Shown: positions 56,932 to 64,000 of the stretch, in pieces
Layout: every line of letters begins with the position of its first letter
How positions within the stretch are numbered: the stretch's first letter is position 1
Source of the DNA: Salinactinospora qingdaonensis
GTDB lineage: Bacteria; Actinomycetota; Actinomycetes; Streptosporangiales; Streptosporangiaceae
Length of the DNA: 64,000 bases
Direction: 5' to 3'
NCBI RefSeq assembly: GCF_039539445.1
Contig: NZ_BAABDD010000021.1
Coordinates: 15,093 to 79,092, forward strand
Notes under the pieces: model-generated
Told to the model about the DNA's origin: nothing
The model's database searches: none
What the model saw: the letters and a program-made list of their open reading frames with translations, nothing else
Position numbers and translations under genes: made by a program

Positions 56932-58292
56932 CACAGGTACAGACGGCGGATACTCCGGCGCTGAAACACCGCTGGCGAATCCTCGCGGTCGTCTGCCTTG
57001 TGCAGTTCATGCTCATGGTCGACAACACGGTGGTCAACGTCGCCCTGCCCAGCATCCAGCGACAACTCGGCTTCACGGTCAACACGCTGCCCTGGGTCGT
57101 GAACGCCTACATTCTGGCCTACGGCGGTCTGCTCGTGGCGGCGGGACGTCTGGCCGACCGTTTCGGCCTGGTTCGGGCCTTTGTCGTGGGCACGGCCTTG
57201 TTCGCGCTCGCGTCATTGGCGTGCGGTATCGCCGAACAGCCGTGGCAGTTGATAACGGCACGGTTCGTCCAGGGTGTGGGCGCTGCGCTCGCCTCCCCCA
57301 CCGTCCTCGGCCTCATCGCCGTCGTGTTCGTCGACGCCAAGGAACGCGGGAGGGCGTTCAGCGCTTGGGGTGCGATCGCGGTGACCGGCGGCCTCGCGGG
57401 AGTGGTGCTCGGAGGGTTGCTGACCGGGCTCCTCTCCTGGCGCTGGGTGTTCCTCATCAATCTGCCGTTCGCCGGGATCGCACTGGTACTCCTTCCGCTT
57501 CTGACACGGGGGCTCGCGGAGGGGCGCCGGGCCACGAAGATCGGGGTTCTCGGTGCCGTGTCGCTGACCGGCGCCGTCGCCGCGGTCGTCTACGGGTTGC
57601 TCGAGCTGGAGAACCCGGACACGGCCCTGCACGCCGTGGGGTTTTTCGCGTTGGCCGCGGTCCTCTTCGCCGTGTTCGGCGCGCACGAGCGGCGGGGAGC
57701 GAGTCCTCTCATCCCTGAGGGCCTGTTGAAGTCCCGCGCCCGTGTGGGAGCGCTCATCGCGGGCATTCTCGCGAGCGGTGCGCTGTTCGGCGCTTTCTTC
57801 ACCCTCACCCTGGAGCTGCAACAGACGCTTGGATTCAGCCCGGTCCTGGCGGGCCTGGCGTATATTCCGTTCGCCTTGGGCTCGTTGGTGAGCAGTAGGG
57901 CCACGGGGGCGTTGGGCAAATGGTTCTCCCCTTCGCAACTCCTCACCGCGGGCTCCCTCGTCGTGGTAGCCGGTTCGCTTCTGCTGGCGGGCGGGATCGC
58001 GGTGAGCGGCTACCCCGCGTTGCTGCCTGGCCTGGTCGTCTTCGGCTTCGGTATCAGCATGGTCCTACCGGTGACCGCCCAGTTGGCCGTCGCCGGTGTC
58101 GCGCCGGAAAACGCCGGTGTCGCGGGCGGGCTCGTCACCAGTGCCCAGCAGCTCGGCGGCGCGGTGGGGCTGGCCATCACGGGAGTGCTCCTGGTGGCGG
58201 CCGTCGAAGGCCACATCGTGGCTCTCCTCGCGGCTGCCGTTTTCGGCGGAGCAGCGTGCGCGGTCTCGCTGCTGACGCGGACGAGGGCCTGA
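56928..58292 (+). CDS. MFS drug:H+ antiporter (DHA2/EmrB-QacA type)
   Basis: 454 residues from ATG 56928, with AGGAAGG upstream; the frame is open from 56847 without a better start. Hydrophobic throughout, with about 12-14 membrane segments. Motif LMVDNTVVNVALPSIQ in the first helix is the DHA2 signature; GRLADRFG is the loop 2-3 motif; ITARFVQGVGAALASP and AVTGGLAGVVLGGLLTGLLSWRWVFLINLP are the helix 4-5 region of exporters. It sits right after the biosynthetic operon on the same strand and is the best candidate for export of the product, complementing the ABC-F protein. The gene to its right is convergent. Confidence 0.9.
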   Translation: MTQVQTADTPALKHRWRILAVVCLVQFMLMVDNTVVNVALPSIQRQLGFTVNTLPWVVNAYILAYGGLLVAAGRLADRFGLVRAFVVGTALFALASLACGIAEQPWQLITARFVQGVGAALASPTVLGLIAVVFVDAKERGRAFSAWGAIAVTGGLAGVVLGGLLTGLLSWRWVFLINLPFAGIALVLLPLLTRGLAEGRRATKIGVLGAVSLTGAVAAVVYGLLELENPDTALHAVGFFALAAVLFAVFGAHERRGASPLIPEGLLKSRARVGALIAGILASGALFGAFFTLTLELQQTLGFSPVLAGLAYIPFALGSLVSSRATGALGKWFSPSQLLTAGSLVVVAGSLLLAGGIAVSGYPALLPGLVVFGFGISMVLPVTAQLAVAGVAPENAGVAGGLVTSAQQLGGAVGLAITGVLLVAAVEGHIVALLAAAVFGGAACAVSLLTRTRA

Positions 58293-58416
58293 TCGGCGCT
58301 TCCCGGGGGCGGATCGTCGGACGGTTGGCCCCCGGGGCGGTCGGTGGCGGAGGCAGCGGTCGGCAACCGGACGGTGCCGGAGCCGCACAGGCCAGCGGTA
58401 CCGCTTCGGCGTGGAT

Positions 58417-59241
58417 TCACCGGTCGGCGGACTGGTTGAGAACCGGGGCGGAATCGAGGGAGTGGGGGCCGAGCCCGGTCTGGAATGCGTAGATGACCGC
58501 ATGTACGCGGTTACGCAGGTTCAACTTGCGGAGCAGGTTCTGCACATGGGATTTGACGGTGTATTCGCTGAGCCTGAGCGCGAATGCGATCTCGGCGTTC
58601 CCCAGACCCCGCGCGATCAGCGACAGTACTTCGCATTCACGCCGGCTGAGGCCGTCACGCCGCACCGCGGACTCGGCATCGTGGTCGGTGCCCTCGCCCG
58701 GAACGGTGCCGACGAGCACGTACCCCGCAGCGATCAGCCGAACCGCCGCCACCAGCTCCTCCGGTGCCGCCGACGATGGCAGAAGCCCACAGACGCCCTC
58801 TTCCGCGTTCGGGCGGTGCGCCCCCTCCTGAGGACCGATCGCGAGTACACGGGCCGTACAGTGCACTCGCCGAACCGCTCGAACCGTCTCGGTGAACGCC
58901 TCCCCGCCGGCTGTCATCCCGTGGATCAACACCACCTCCGGCCGCAGTGCTGCGGCCGACCCTATCGCCGCTGCCGTGGGGGGACAGTCGCCGGCTGAGG
59001 TCATGTCGCCCTGGGAATCCAGTATCGACCTCACCCCTGCCCTTGCCAGCGGGTCGCTGCCGACGATGAGTACGGGGAGCGGAGCGGCGGTCTCGGCGGC
59101 CTCGGCTCTGCGCTGTCCTGGAACGTCGAACGTGGAGCCGGGGGCTTCAGCAAGCCAATACGGTCCCCGGGGATCTTTGGCGGCGTCTCTCAAATCGCTC
59201 GGCAAGGGATTGTTTATTTGTGAAGAATTTCCCGGCGGCAT
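58417..59241 (-). CDS. LuxR-family regulator with degenerate receiver domain
   Basis: 274 residues from ATG 59241, with GGAG about 10 nt upstream on the minus strand; the frame is open to 59277. An N-terminal tail of ~55 residues precedes a receiver-like domain (VLIVGSDPLARAGVRSIL; RPEVVLIHGMTAGGEAF). The acidic pair is reduced to a single Asp, and the usual phosphoacceptor Asp position reads His (VVLIH for VVLMD). The C-terminal LuxR helix-turn-helix is intact (LSRRECEVLSLIARGLGNAEIA, LSEYTVKSHVQNLLRKLNLRNR). It is probably an orphan, phosphorylation-independent regulator, a class that in other actinomycetes can bind pathway products. It is convergent with the exporter and likely cluster-associated, though its targets are unknown. 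Confidence 0.82.
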   Translation of the reverse strand: MPPGNSSQINNPLPSDLRDAAKDPRGPYWLAEAPGSTFDVPGQRRAEAAETAAPLPVLIVGSDPLARAGVRSILDSQGDMTSAGDCPPTAAAIGSAAALRPEVVLIHGMTAGGEAFTETVRAVRRVHCTARVLAIGPQEGAHRPNAEEGVCGLLPSSAAPEELVAAVRLIAAGYVLVGTVPGEGTDHDAESAVRRDGLSRRECEVLSLIARGLGNAEIAFALRLSEYTVKSHVQNLLRKLNLRNRVHAVIYAFQTGLGPHSLDSAPVLNQSADR

Positions 59242-60277
59242 AAAACAAAAACTCCACAAGAGGCGAGGTATGCACAAACACCACCAAAGCTACCCAGTTG
59301 CCGCCGCGTCCAATCAATCCACTGGCCGCATATGGCCATAGCGAGGTCCACTCGAATCTAGTTGTGCTGATCCGTGGAAGCCTGGGTCCAGGTCTCGTGA
59401 AGGTCCTTCCTCAGGAAGTGTCTTCACGCTCCCATAAAGTGATCCTGGTCACTTTTTCATACAAGCCCGTCGGTCTTGAATCACAGGAGAGGGTGGCGTA
59501 TATTTGCCTCGGAGAGGCGTTGGAAGATCTGCTACATGCAGCTTGCATCAAAAGATCGCCGGGAATCCGAATGCCCTTTGCGTGAGAGCCCGTTTTCGCG
59601 GAACCCTTGACAAGGGGTGGCACGAAGTCAGCGGGCGCTGCTCGACGGTGTCGGGGAGTGGGCAAAGGAGGGGTGTCGGTGATTGCCCAGGCTAGACGGG
59701 AGTGAGGTCCACTCCGTTGCTTGTGGATGCGGCCCGACGGGTGGAACCCTGTTCTGGGGTAGGCAACGTGTTTCTCGGGAGAGGTGACATGTTGCTGAAG
59801 GGCTCGTTTTTGTTTATATCCGCAGTGGATGGTCTCTCAGTCGACTGGGTCGGCACTGTTGCGGTGTTTCTCGTCGGTCGGCGTTTTTCTGCCGTTCTCC
59901 GCTGAGATCTTCTCTCCGCCTTCCGTATGATGCCAAAAACTTCAAACTATCTTCGGCTGTTTCTCGTGACTGTGTGCGCAGGAGAAGCCGAGCCGGGTAG
60001 GAGGGAATTGCACGGCCGGCCGGAAAGATTATCGGAGTTCGTCTCTTTTGGATTCTCGGCTGCTTGGGTGCGTCGATGGCCGAGTGTGTGGTTCCAGATG
60101 GGGGGAGTTGTTCCGGCAGCGTCTCAGGCGTCTTCCGCTGTCCAGGGTGGTGGTCGGTACAGGCGCCACGGCAACGTCTCCGTGGAGCTGACCCAAAAGT
60201 TGCCCCCTCGGGGCCGCCTGCCGTCCGAGGCAGAAGCCACCGCCCGCTATCTCGGGAACGGTCGAGGCCGGCGAAGT
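59242..60277. other. Gene-poor region of about 1 kb
   Basis: No open frame here has convincing protein composition or start sites. Features seen: the perfect inverted repeat AAAGTGA-N6-TCACTTT (59436-59455) followed by two more T, which could be an operator or terminator; an isolated TTGACA (59607-59612) without a matching -10; and AT-richer stretches at 59220-59260 and 59800-59960. It may contain promoters, decayed genes or a non-coding RNA, but I cannot support any one of these. Confidence 0.4.
59436..59455. repeat. Perfect 7-bp inverted repeat (operator or weak terminator)
   Basis: AAAGTGA (59436-59442), loop TCCTGG, TCACTTT (59449-59455), then TT. The inner GTGA/TCAC symmetry is operator-like. 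It lies ~200 nt upstream of the LuxR-type gene start. Confidence 0.5.
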
Positions 60278-61228
60278 TCAACAGTCCGGAGGCTGCAAAC
60301 CCTTGGTCTCGTCCCTGGCCGAAGCGGGGTGAGACACGTGTCGGTGCTCCTGCGCAGCACCGCGCTGGGACGGGGAGGGCAGGGGGACGGTCAACAGCCG
60401 AATCCCGTAACTACCGATCACTGCGCACAGCACGGCGGCGCCCGCACCCATCCAGCCGCCGGTGTAGGACTCTCCCATGAAGGCGATCCCCGTGAGCGCC
60501 GCTGCGACGGGGTTGGCGACCGTGGTCACTCCCAGCGGCGCACCCAACTCCATCCCCTGGTAAGCGGCCTGAGCCAGCAGCAGCCCGGTGAGGGCGACCA
60601 TCGCGGTACCGGCAGCCGCCGGATGGAGCACGCCGAGGAGTCCCTGCGCGGCAACGGCGGTGACGGTGGTCTTGGCCAGGGCTGAGGAGACACCGAACGC
60701 GATTCCCGCCCCCGCCGCCAACAGGTAGCTGCGCCACGCTGGCGAGGAGAGCCGGCCCGCCCCCCATGCGCAGGTGCCCAGCAGTACCAGTGTCCCGCCT
60801 GTGACCAGCAGCGCGCTGCTGTGACTCAACGGCCGGCTCTGCCCCTCAGTGACCGCCACCGCCAGCAGCAGCACCAGGGCCACCACGGCCAGGACGGCGC
60901 CGCGCTTCTCTCTGACCGTCACCGTGCGCCCGCCGATCCGTGCGGCCCACGGCAACGACAGCACCAGCGTGAGCACTCCCAACGGCTGGATCACCGTCAG
61001 TGGAGCCAACCCCAAAGCGCCGACCTGGAACCCTGCCCGCCCCGCGTTGAGGACGGCTGAGGCCCACCACAGCGGGTGGCGCAGCAGCACTGATAGGGGA
61101 CGTCGTCCGGTGAGCGGCTCGGGAACGACGACCGCGAGCCGCCACTGCGCGACCGCGGCTGCCGCATACGACAAACACGACAGCATTCCCAGCGCGATTC
61201 CAAGCCAGACAGCGCTCACAATGCTCAC
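60278..61228 (-). CDS. DMT-superfamily (EamA/NIPA-like) inner-membrane permease
   Basis: About 316 residues from a GTG near 61228 (VSIVSAVWLGIALGML). The frame extends to 61390, but the first ~54 residues there are polar and unlike a membrane protein, and the exact start is uncertain. Some ten hydrophobic helices in two repeats: WLGIALGMLSCLSYAAAAVAQW, LTVIQPLGVLTLVLSLPWAARI and, in the second half, GTAMVALTGLLLAQAAYQGM and GVTTVANPVAAALTGIAFMGES. The C-terminus is a short charged tail. Such permeases move small metabolites or Mg2+; substrate unknown. It points away from the CE15 gene and is probably outside the antibiotic cluster. Confidence 0.75.
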   Translation of the reverse strand: MSIVSAVWLGIALGMLSCLSYAAAAVAQWRLAVVVPEPLTGRRPLSVLLRHPLWWASAVLNAGRAGFQVGALGLAPLTVIQPLGVLTLVLSLPWAARIGGRTVTVREKRGAVLAVVALVLLLAVAVTEGQSRPLSHSSALLVTGGTLVLLGTCAWGAGRLSSPAWRSYLLAAGAGIAFGVSSALAKTTVTAVAAQGLLGVLHPAAAGTAMVALTGLLLAQAAYQGMELGAPLGVTTVANPVAAALTGIAFMGESYTGGWMGAGAAVLCAVIGSYGIRLLTVPLPSPSQRGAAQEHRHVSHPASARDETKGLQPPDC

Positions 61229-61778
61229 AATTCCGCAGCATACGCCGATGCTGTTCGCGGCCACGACGGCCCCACACGGGGACCTGCCGGGAGCGCTGTG
61301 CGATCCAACTTCCCAACCGTGCCGGAGGTGACAGTGTCTTCCGGTCTTTCGCGCCAGCCAGGCCAGGGGAGAGGACCTGGCTTTGAGCATTCCCCGCTGT
61401 TCACCGTCGCGTTGGCGGCATAGCGGTTCCGGGGGCTCCGGCAGCCGCGGTGTCGATCAGTCGCGTGAGCTTGGAAAAGACATTACAGCCGCGAGATTCC
61501 AAAATTTTCCGGAAAAATCTCGCTTTCTTGGTGAAAAATATCCGAAAATTTTCATTACAATGAGGAGGCTCCCAAACCTGTTCCGGCCCTGTGCCCCACA
61601 CGACACCCTCACCGGGAGTTCGTATGCGTTTTTCCTGTCACTGCGGTTGCGGCGACACTATGGCCGGGGCGGAGCGGTATACATCCCCCTTCTGGCGCGC
61701 ACCGGCGGTAGGTGAATGCATGCGGTTCACCAGGGAGCCATTCTCGTCGGCTGTGCGCCTTCCTTCTGGAGGTCACCC
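61229..61778. promoter_or_regulatory. Divergent region with AT-rich inverted and direct repeats before the CE15 gene
   Basis: 61490-61560 is strikingly AT-rich. It contains the perfect palindrome TTTTCCGGAAAA (61505-61516) and AAAATTTTC twice (61501-61509, 61545-61553), 44 bp apart, i.e. about four helical turns. This looks like a regulator-binding or promoter region for the secreted esterase. I did not see the TGGGAGCGCTCCCA box of cellulose regulators. GGAGG (61768-61772) is the ribosome site for ATG 61779. Confidence 0.4.
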
Positions 61779-63410
61779 ATGCGCTTCCATCGATATCGCC
61801 CCCGGCTGTGGGGGGCGGCTGCCTTTGTCGTAGCCGCGAGCCTGGCCGCAACTACCCTCAATCCGCAGGCGGGCCCGCCCGCGAACGCCGCTGAGTACGA
61901 CGGTGTCGACTGCGTCGTATCCCTTCCGGGGTCTTCGCCTACCAACTCCATGCTTCCCGATCCCTTCACGAAGCTGGATGGCACGCGCATTTCCGCCAAG
62001 TCCGAGTGGGAGTGCCGCCGGGCGGAGATCAAGGAGTTGGCAGAAGACTCCATCTACGGCGAAAAGCCGGGGATGCCTGACAGCGTCACGGGGAGCGTTT
62101 CCAGCTCCAACATCACGGTGAACGTCAGCGACCAGGGCAGGAGCGCCAGCTTCTCAGCTAGCGTCGATCTGCCGAGTGGTTCTGGTCCCTTCCCGGCCGT
62201 CATCGTCTTGGGAGGACTCGGCGCCGACACCGACACCATCAAATCCTCCGGTGCCGCCGTCATCAATTTCGACCCCTACGAGGTGGGCCAAGAGGACACC
62301 TCGCGCAGCAACAAGCAAGGCGCGTTCTACGACATCTACGGCTCCTCCAGCAGCACCGGGCTGCTCATGGCCTGGTCCTGGGGCGTGAGCCGGATCATCG
62401 ACGTCATCGAGCAGTCCAACGGTAGTGTCATCAGCACCGATGGGACCGGTGTCACCGGATGCTCGCGGTTTGGCAAGGGCGCCTTCACAGCCGGGGCGTT
62501 TGACCAGCGTATCGATTTGACTATGCCGATCGAGTCGGGCACTGGCGGTGTTCCCGCTCTGCGCGGGGTCGCCCAGGAGGACGGGGCTCAACCGCTGAGC
62601 AACGCCTACTCGGAGCAACCGTGGTTCGGCGACGTGTTCAACTCCTACACGAGTAACCCGGCCGCGCTGCCGGTGGACATGCACGAAATCGTGGGCATGG
62701 TCGCGCCGCGCGGGCTGCTCATCATGGAGAACCCGCACATCGACTGGCTGGGGGCCACCTCCGGAAGTGTGGCGGCCTTGGGCGGCGCGGAGGTCTACAA
62801 GGCGCTCGGCGCGCAGGAGAACATCACCTACTGGTCTGATGTCCAAGACGGCAGCCACTGTGCTACCCGGTCGGAGTGGACCGCCCCCCTTCAGCAGAGC
62901 ATCCAGAAGTTCCTGCTGGGCACGGGCAGCGCGCCCGGCGAGTTCCGGATCGCCTCCGGTGCGTCCGGAAACCTGTCCGCATGGCGGAACTGGCAGACGC
63001 CGACCCTGAGCGACGACGAGCCCACCGATGAGCCCACCGACGACCCGACCGACGACCCCACCGACGAGCCGACCGATGAGCCCACGGACGAACCCACCGA
63101 TGACCCAAGTGGCGTCTGCACCGCCAGCTACCAAACGATCAACAGTTGGTCCAGCGGGTACCAGGGCGAGGTGACGGTCAGCAACAACACCGCCAGCACG
63201 CTCAACGGCTGGAGCGTCGACATGACCCTGGCCTCCGGACAGTCCATCAGCAACCTCTGGAACGGCGACAACAGCGGGACCAGCGGAGCCATCACGGTGA
63301 GCAACGTCGCCTGGAACGGCAGCATCGCCCCTGACGGCAGTACCACCTTCGGCTTCGTCGCCAGCGGCTCCTCAACCGCACCCAGCGGCCTTACCTGCAC
63401 CAGCCCCTAA
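61779..63410 (+). CDS. Secreted CE15 glucuronoyl esterase with C-terminal CBM2
   Basis: 543 residues from ATG 61779 (GGAGG seven bases upstream). Signal peptide RPRLWGAAAFVVAASLAATTL. Catalytic domain ~45-390 with the CE15 hallmark GCSRFGKGA (nucleophile Ser), TMPIESGTGG and DGSHC for the His region; CE15 enzymes cut ester links between lignin alcohols and glucuronoxylan. Next is an acidic Asp/Glu-Pro-Thr linker of seven tetrapeptide repeats, then a family 2 carbohydrate-binding module (~447-543): Cys near each end, surface Trps (INSWSSGYQGEV, LNGWSVDM, SNVAWNGSI). It works outside the cell on plant cell walls. It has its own AT-rich promoter region and a strong terminator, and is unrelated in function to the antibiotic operon. 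Confidence 0.9.
   Translation: MRFHRYRPRLWGAAAFVVAASLAATTLNPQAGPPANAAEYDGVDCVVSLPGSSPTNSMLPDPFTKLDGTRISAKSEWECRRAEIKELAEDSIYGEKPGMPDSVTGSVSSSNITVNVSDQGRSASFSASVDLPSGSGPFPAVIVLGGLGADTDTIKSSGAAVINFDPYEVGQEDTSRSNKQGAFYDIYGSSSSTGLLMAWSWGVSRIIDVIEQSNGSVISTDGTGVTGCSRFGKGAFTAGAFDQRIDLTMPIESGTGGVPALRGVAQEDGAQPLSNAYSEQPWFGDVFNSYTSNPAALPVDMHEIVGMVAPRGLLIMENPHIDWLGATSGSVAALGGAEVYKALGAQENITYWSDVQDGSHCATRSEWTAPLQQSIQKFLLGTGSAPGEFRIASGASGNLSAWRNWQTPTLSDDEPTDEPTDDPTDDPTDEPTDEPTDEPTDDPSGVCTASYQTINSWSSGYQGEVTVSNNTASTLNGWSVDMTLASGQSISNLWNGDNSGTSGAITVSNVAWNGSIAPDGSTTFGFVASGSSTAPSGLTCTSP
63015..63107 (+). repeat. Tandem 12-bp repeat encoding the (D/E-P-T) linker
   Basis: Seven full units and a partial one encode DEPT or DDPT between the esterase and CBM2 domains. 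The repeat is imperfect at third positions (GAC/GAT, CCC/CCG, ACC/ACG), so it is an old protein repeat and not a recent expansion. Confidence 0.85.
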
Positions 63411-63434
63411 CCCCTCCCAGACCCACCGACGATT

Positions 63435-63470
63435 CCCGCCCCGGCGCTGCGTCCAGCCCGCCGGGGCGGG
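63435..63470. terminator. 12-bp perfect hairpin after the CE15 gene
   Basis: CCCGCCCCGGCG (63435-63446) pairs exactly with CGCCGGGGCGGG (63459-63470) around a 12-nt loop, 25 nt after the stop codon. Confidence 0.75.
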
Positions 63471-63764
63471 CCCGGCATTACACCGCGCGAACACCCCCGC
63501 CCCGCCGGCGAGCCACCACCGCCACAGCGACCCGCTCCTCCCGGGAAAGCTCCAGCTTTCCGGCGTATCGCAGCCGCTACCAGTGCCCACGGGCCTACTC
63601 TCGTGAGAGGGCCGTCTCTTCCCGCCGCTACCGGCAGGCCCACGGCGCGGCCTTTCCCATCGACTTTCCTGCGCTGCCCGCCGCTACCGCAGCTCCTTGC
63701 GGCCGAACCGCTGACGGGCCGGTCCGGCCGCTCTCGCCGCCGCTTCTTGACCCTGAGGCTACCG

Positions 63765-63803
63765 CCCAGTAAGTTACTGGGAATTAAAGGTGATGCGCAT
63801 CAC
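63765..63803. promoter_or_regulatory. Two adjacent perfect palindromes upstream of the last gene
   Basis: CCCAGTAA-G-TTACTGGG (63765-63781) and GTGATGCGCATCAC (63790-63803) lie 50-90 nt before the start codon at 63854. The second fits GTGA-N6-TCAC, the core of Crp-type sites. Both look like operators. Between 63471 and 63764 I see nothing else. Confidence 0.5.
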
Positions 63804-63853
63804 ACGGCTCCTTGGCGCCTGACCCCCTTAATCCCCCAGAACAAGGAACGCTT

Positions 63854-64000
63854 ATGCGCCGAACTCGTATCGCGGCGAGCTGCGCGCTCAGCGCCACACT
63901 CGTGCTCGCGCCCCTTGCTTCCCCTGCTCACGCCGAGTCCGCCAGTCTCTCTTTCGAGACCATCCCCGGTGCGGGTGGTGTCGAGCTCAGCGCGGTCAGC
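63854..64000 (+). CDS. Secreted protein, N-terminal fragment cut by the window edge
   Basis: 49 codons from ATG 63854 with AAGGAA upstream, open to the window end. Signal peptide MRRTRIAASCALSATLVLAP with a cleavage region SPAHAES. The start of the mature part (SFETIPGAGGVELSAV) resembles the first strand of secreted CocE/Xaa-Pro dipeptidyl-peptidase-type hydrolases, but the fragment is too short for a firm call. Probably controlled through the palindromes at 63765-63803. Confidence 0.7.
   Translation, partial: MRRTRIAASCALSATLVLAPLASPAHAESASLSFETIPGAGGVELSAVS

Noticed and set aside
59607..59612. TTGACA in the 1-kb gap
   Set aside because: No -10 box at the right distance and no gene downstream on that strand.
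59702..59905. 67-codon ORF in the gap
   Set aside because: No ribosome site and no recognisable fold; cannot be supported as a gene.
63015..63107. Tandem repeats considered as a CRISPR array
   Set aside because: 12-bp units without spacers, in frame, encoding a Pro-Thr-acidic linker between enzyme and CBM2.

Overview
The window is GC-rich, mostly one-directional DNA from an actinomycete. Start codons are ATG, GTG or TTG behind purine-rich ribosome sites. TTA codons are rare and sit in regulatory and antibiotic genes, and secreted proteins carry long Ala-rich signal peptides. A CBM2-linked glucuronoyl esterase at the right end suggests a plant-biomass degrader; a Nocardiopsaceae-like genus is a guess from style only.

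Layout. 1-3423: the tail of a LuxR-type response regulator, convergent with a large BTAD/ATPase/TPR regulator. 3910-4764: a secreted alpha/beta hydrolase ending in two hairpins. 5318-7108: an ABC-F ribosome-protection ATPase behind a probable attenuator (leaderless three-codon uORF, competing hairpins, T-rich tract), closed by a terminator. 7202-8213: a SARP activator with a TTA codon and a palindrome over its likely promoter. 8764-56235: a nearly gap-free trans-AT PKS/NRPS operon, most genes overlapping by 4 nt or a few nt apart. 56928-58292: an MFS exporter. 58417-59241: a LuxR-type regulator with a degenerate receiver. 60278-61228: a DMT-type permease. 61779-63407: a CE15 esterase with CBM2. 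63854 to the edge: the start of another secreted protein.

Assembly line, in gene order. A fused E1 alpha/beta 2-oxoacid dehydrogenase comes first, followed by a 4360-residue protein that begins with a complete E2 (lipoyl, E1/E3-binding and acyltransferase domains) and a carrier protein. Then: module 1 KS-(degenerate DH)-KR-cMT-ACP; module 2 KS-DH-KR-ACP; module 3 C-A(Gly code)-PCP; module 4 KS-DH-KR-ACP; module 5 KS-ACP-ACP; a beta-branching cassette (free ACP, Cys-to-Ser decarboxylative KS, HMG-CoA-synthase-like enzyme, ECH1, ECH2); module 6 KS-KR-ACP; module 7 KS-ACP; module 8 Cy-Cy-A(Ser code)-PCP-Ox; a His-less KS0-ACP; module 9 C-A-PCP-E; then C-PCP-TE without an A domain. One discrete malonyl acyltransferase and a type II thioesterase end the operon.

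Read collinearly this gives: branched acyl starter, C-methylated carbinol, enamide, glycine, alkene, beta-methyl branch, carbinol, ketone, Ser-derived oxazole, one D-amino acid, lactone release. Six malonates plus one for the beta-methyl match the group A streptogramin scaffold (virginiamycin M, pristinamycin IIA, madumycin, griseoviridin). The ABC-F gene fits, because that family includes streptogramin A/pleuromutilin/lincosamide resistance factors. The product assignment is inference from domain order and motifs. The most unusual feature is the E1 gene plus E2-PKS fusion, which looks like a built-in 2-oxoacid dehydrogenase that loads the starter straight onto the assembly line.
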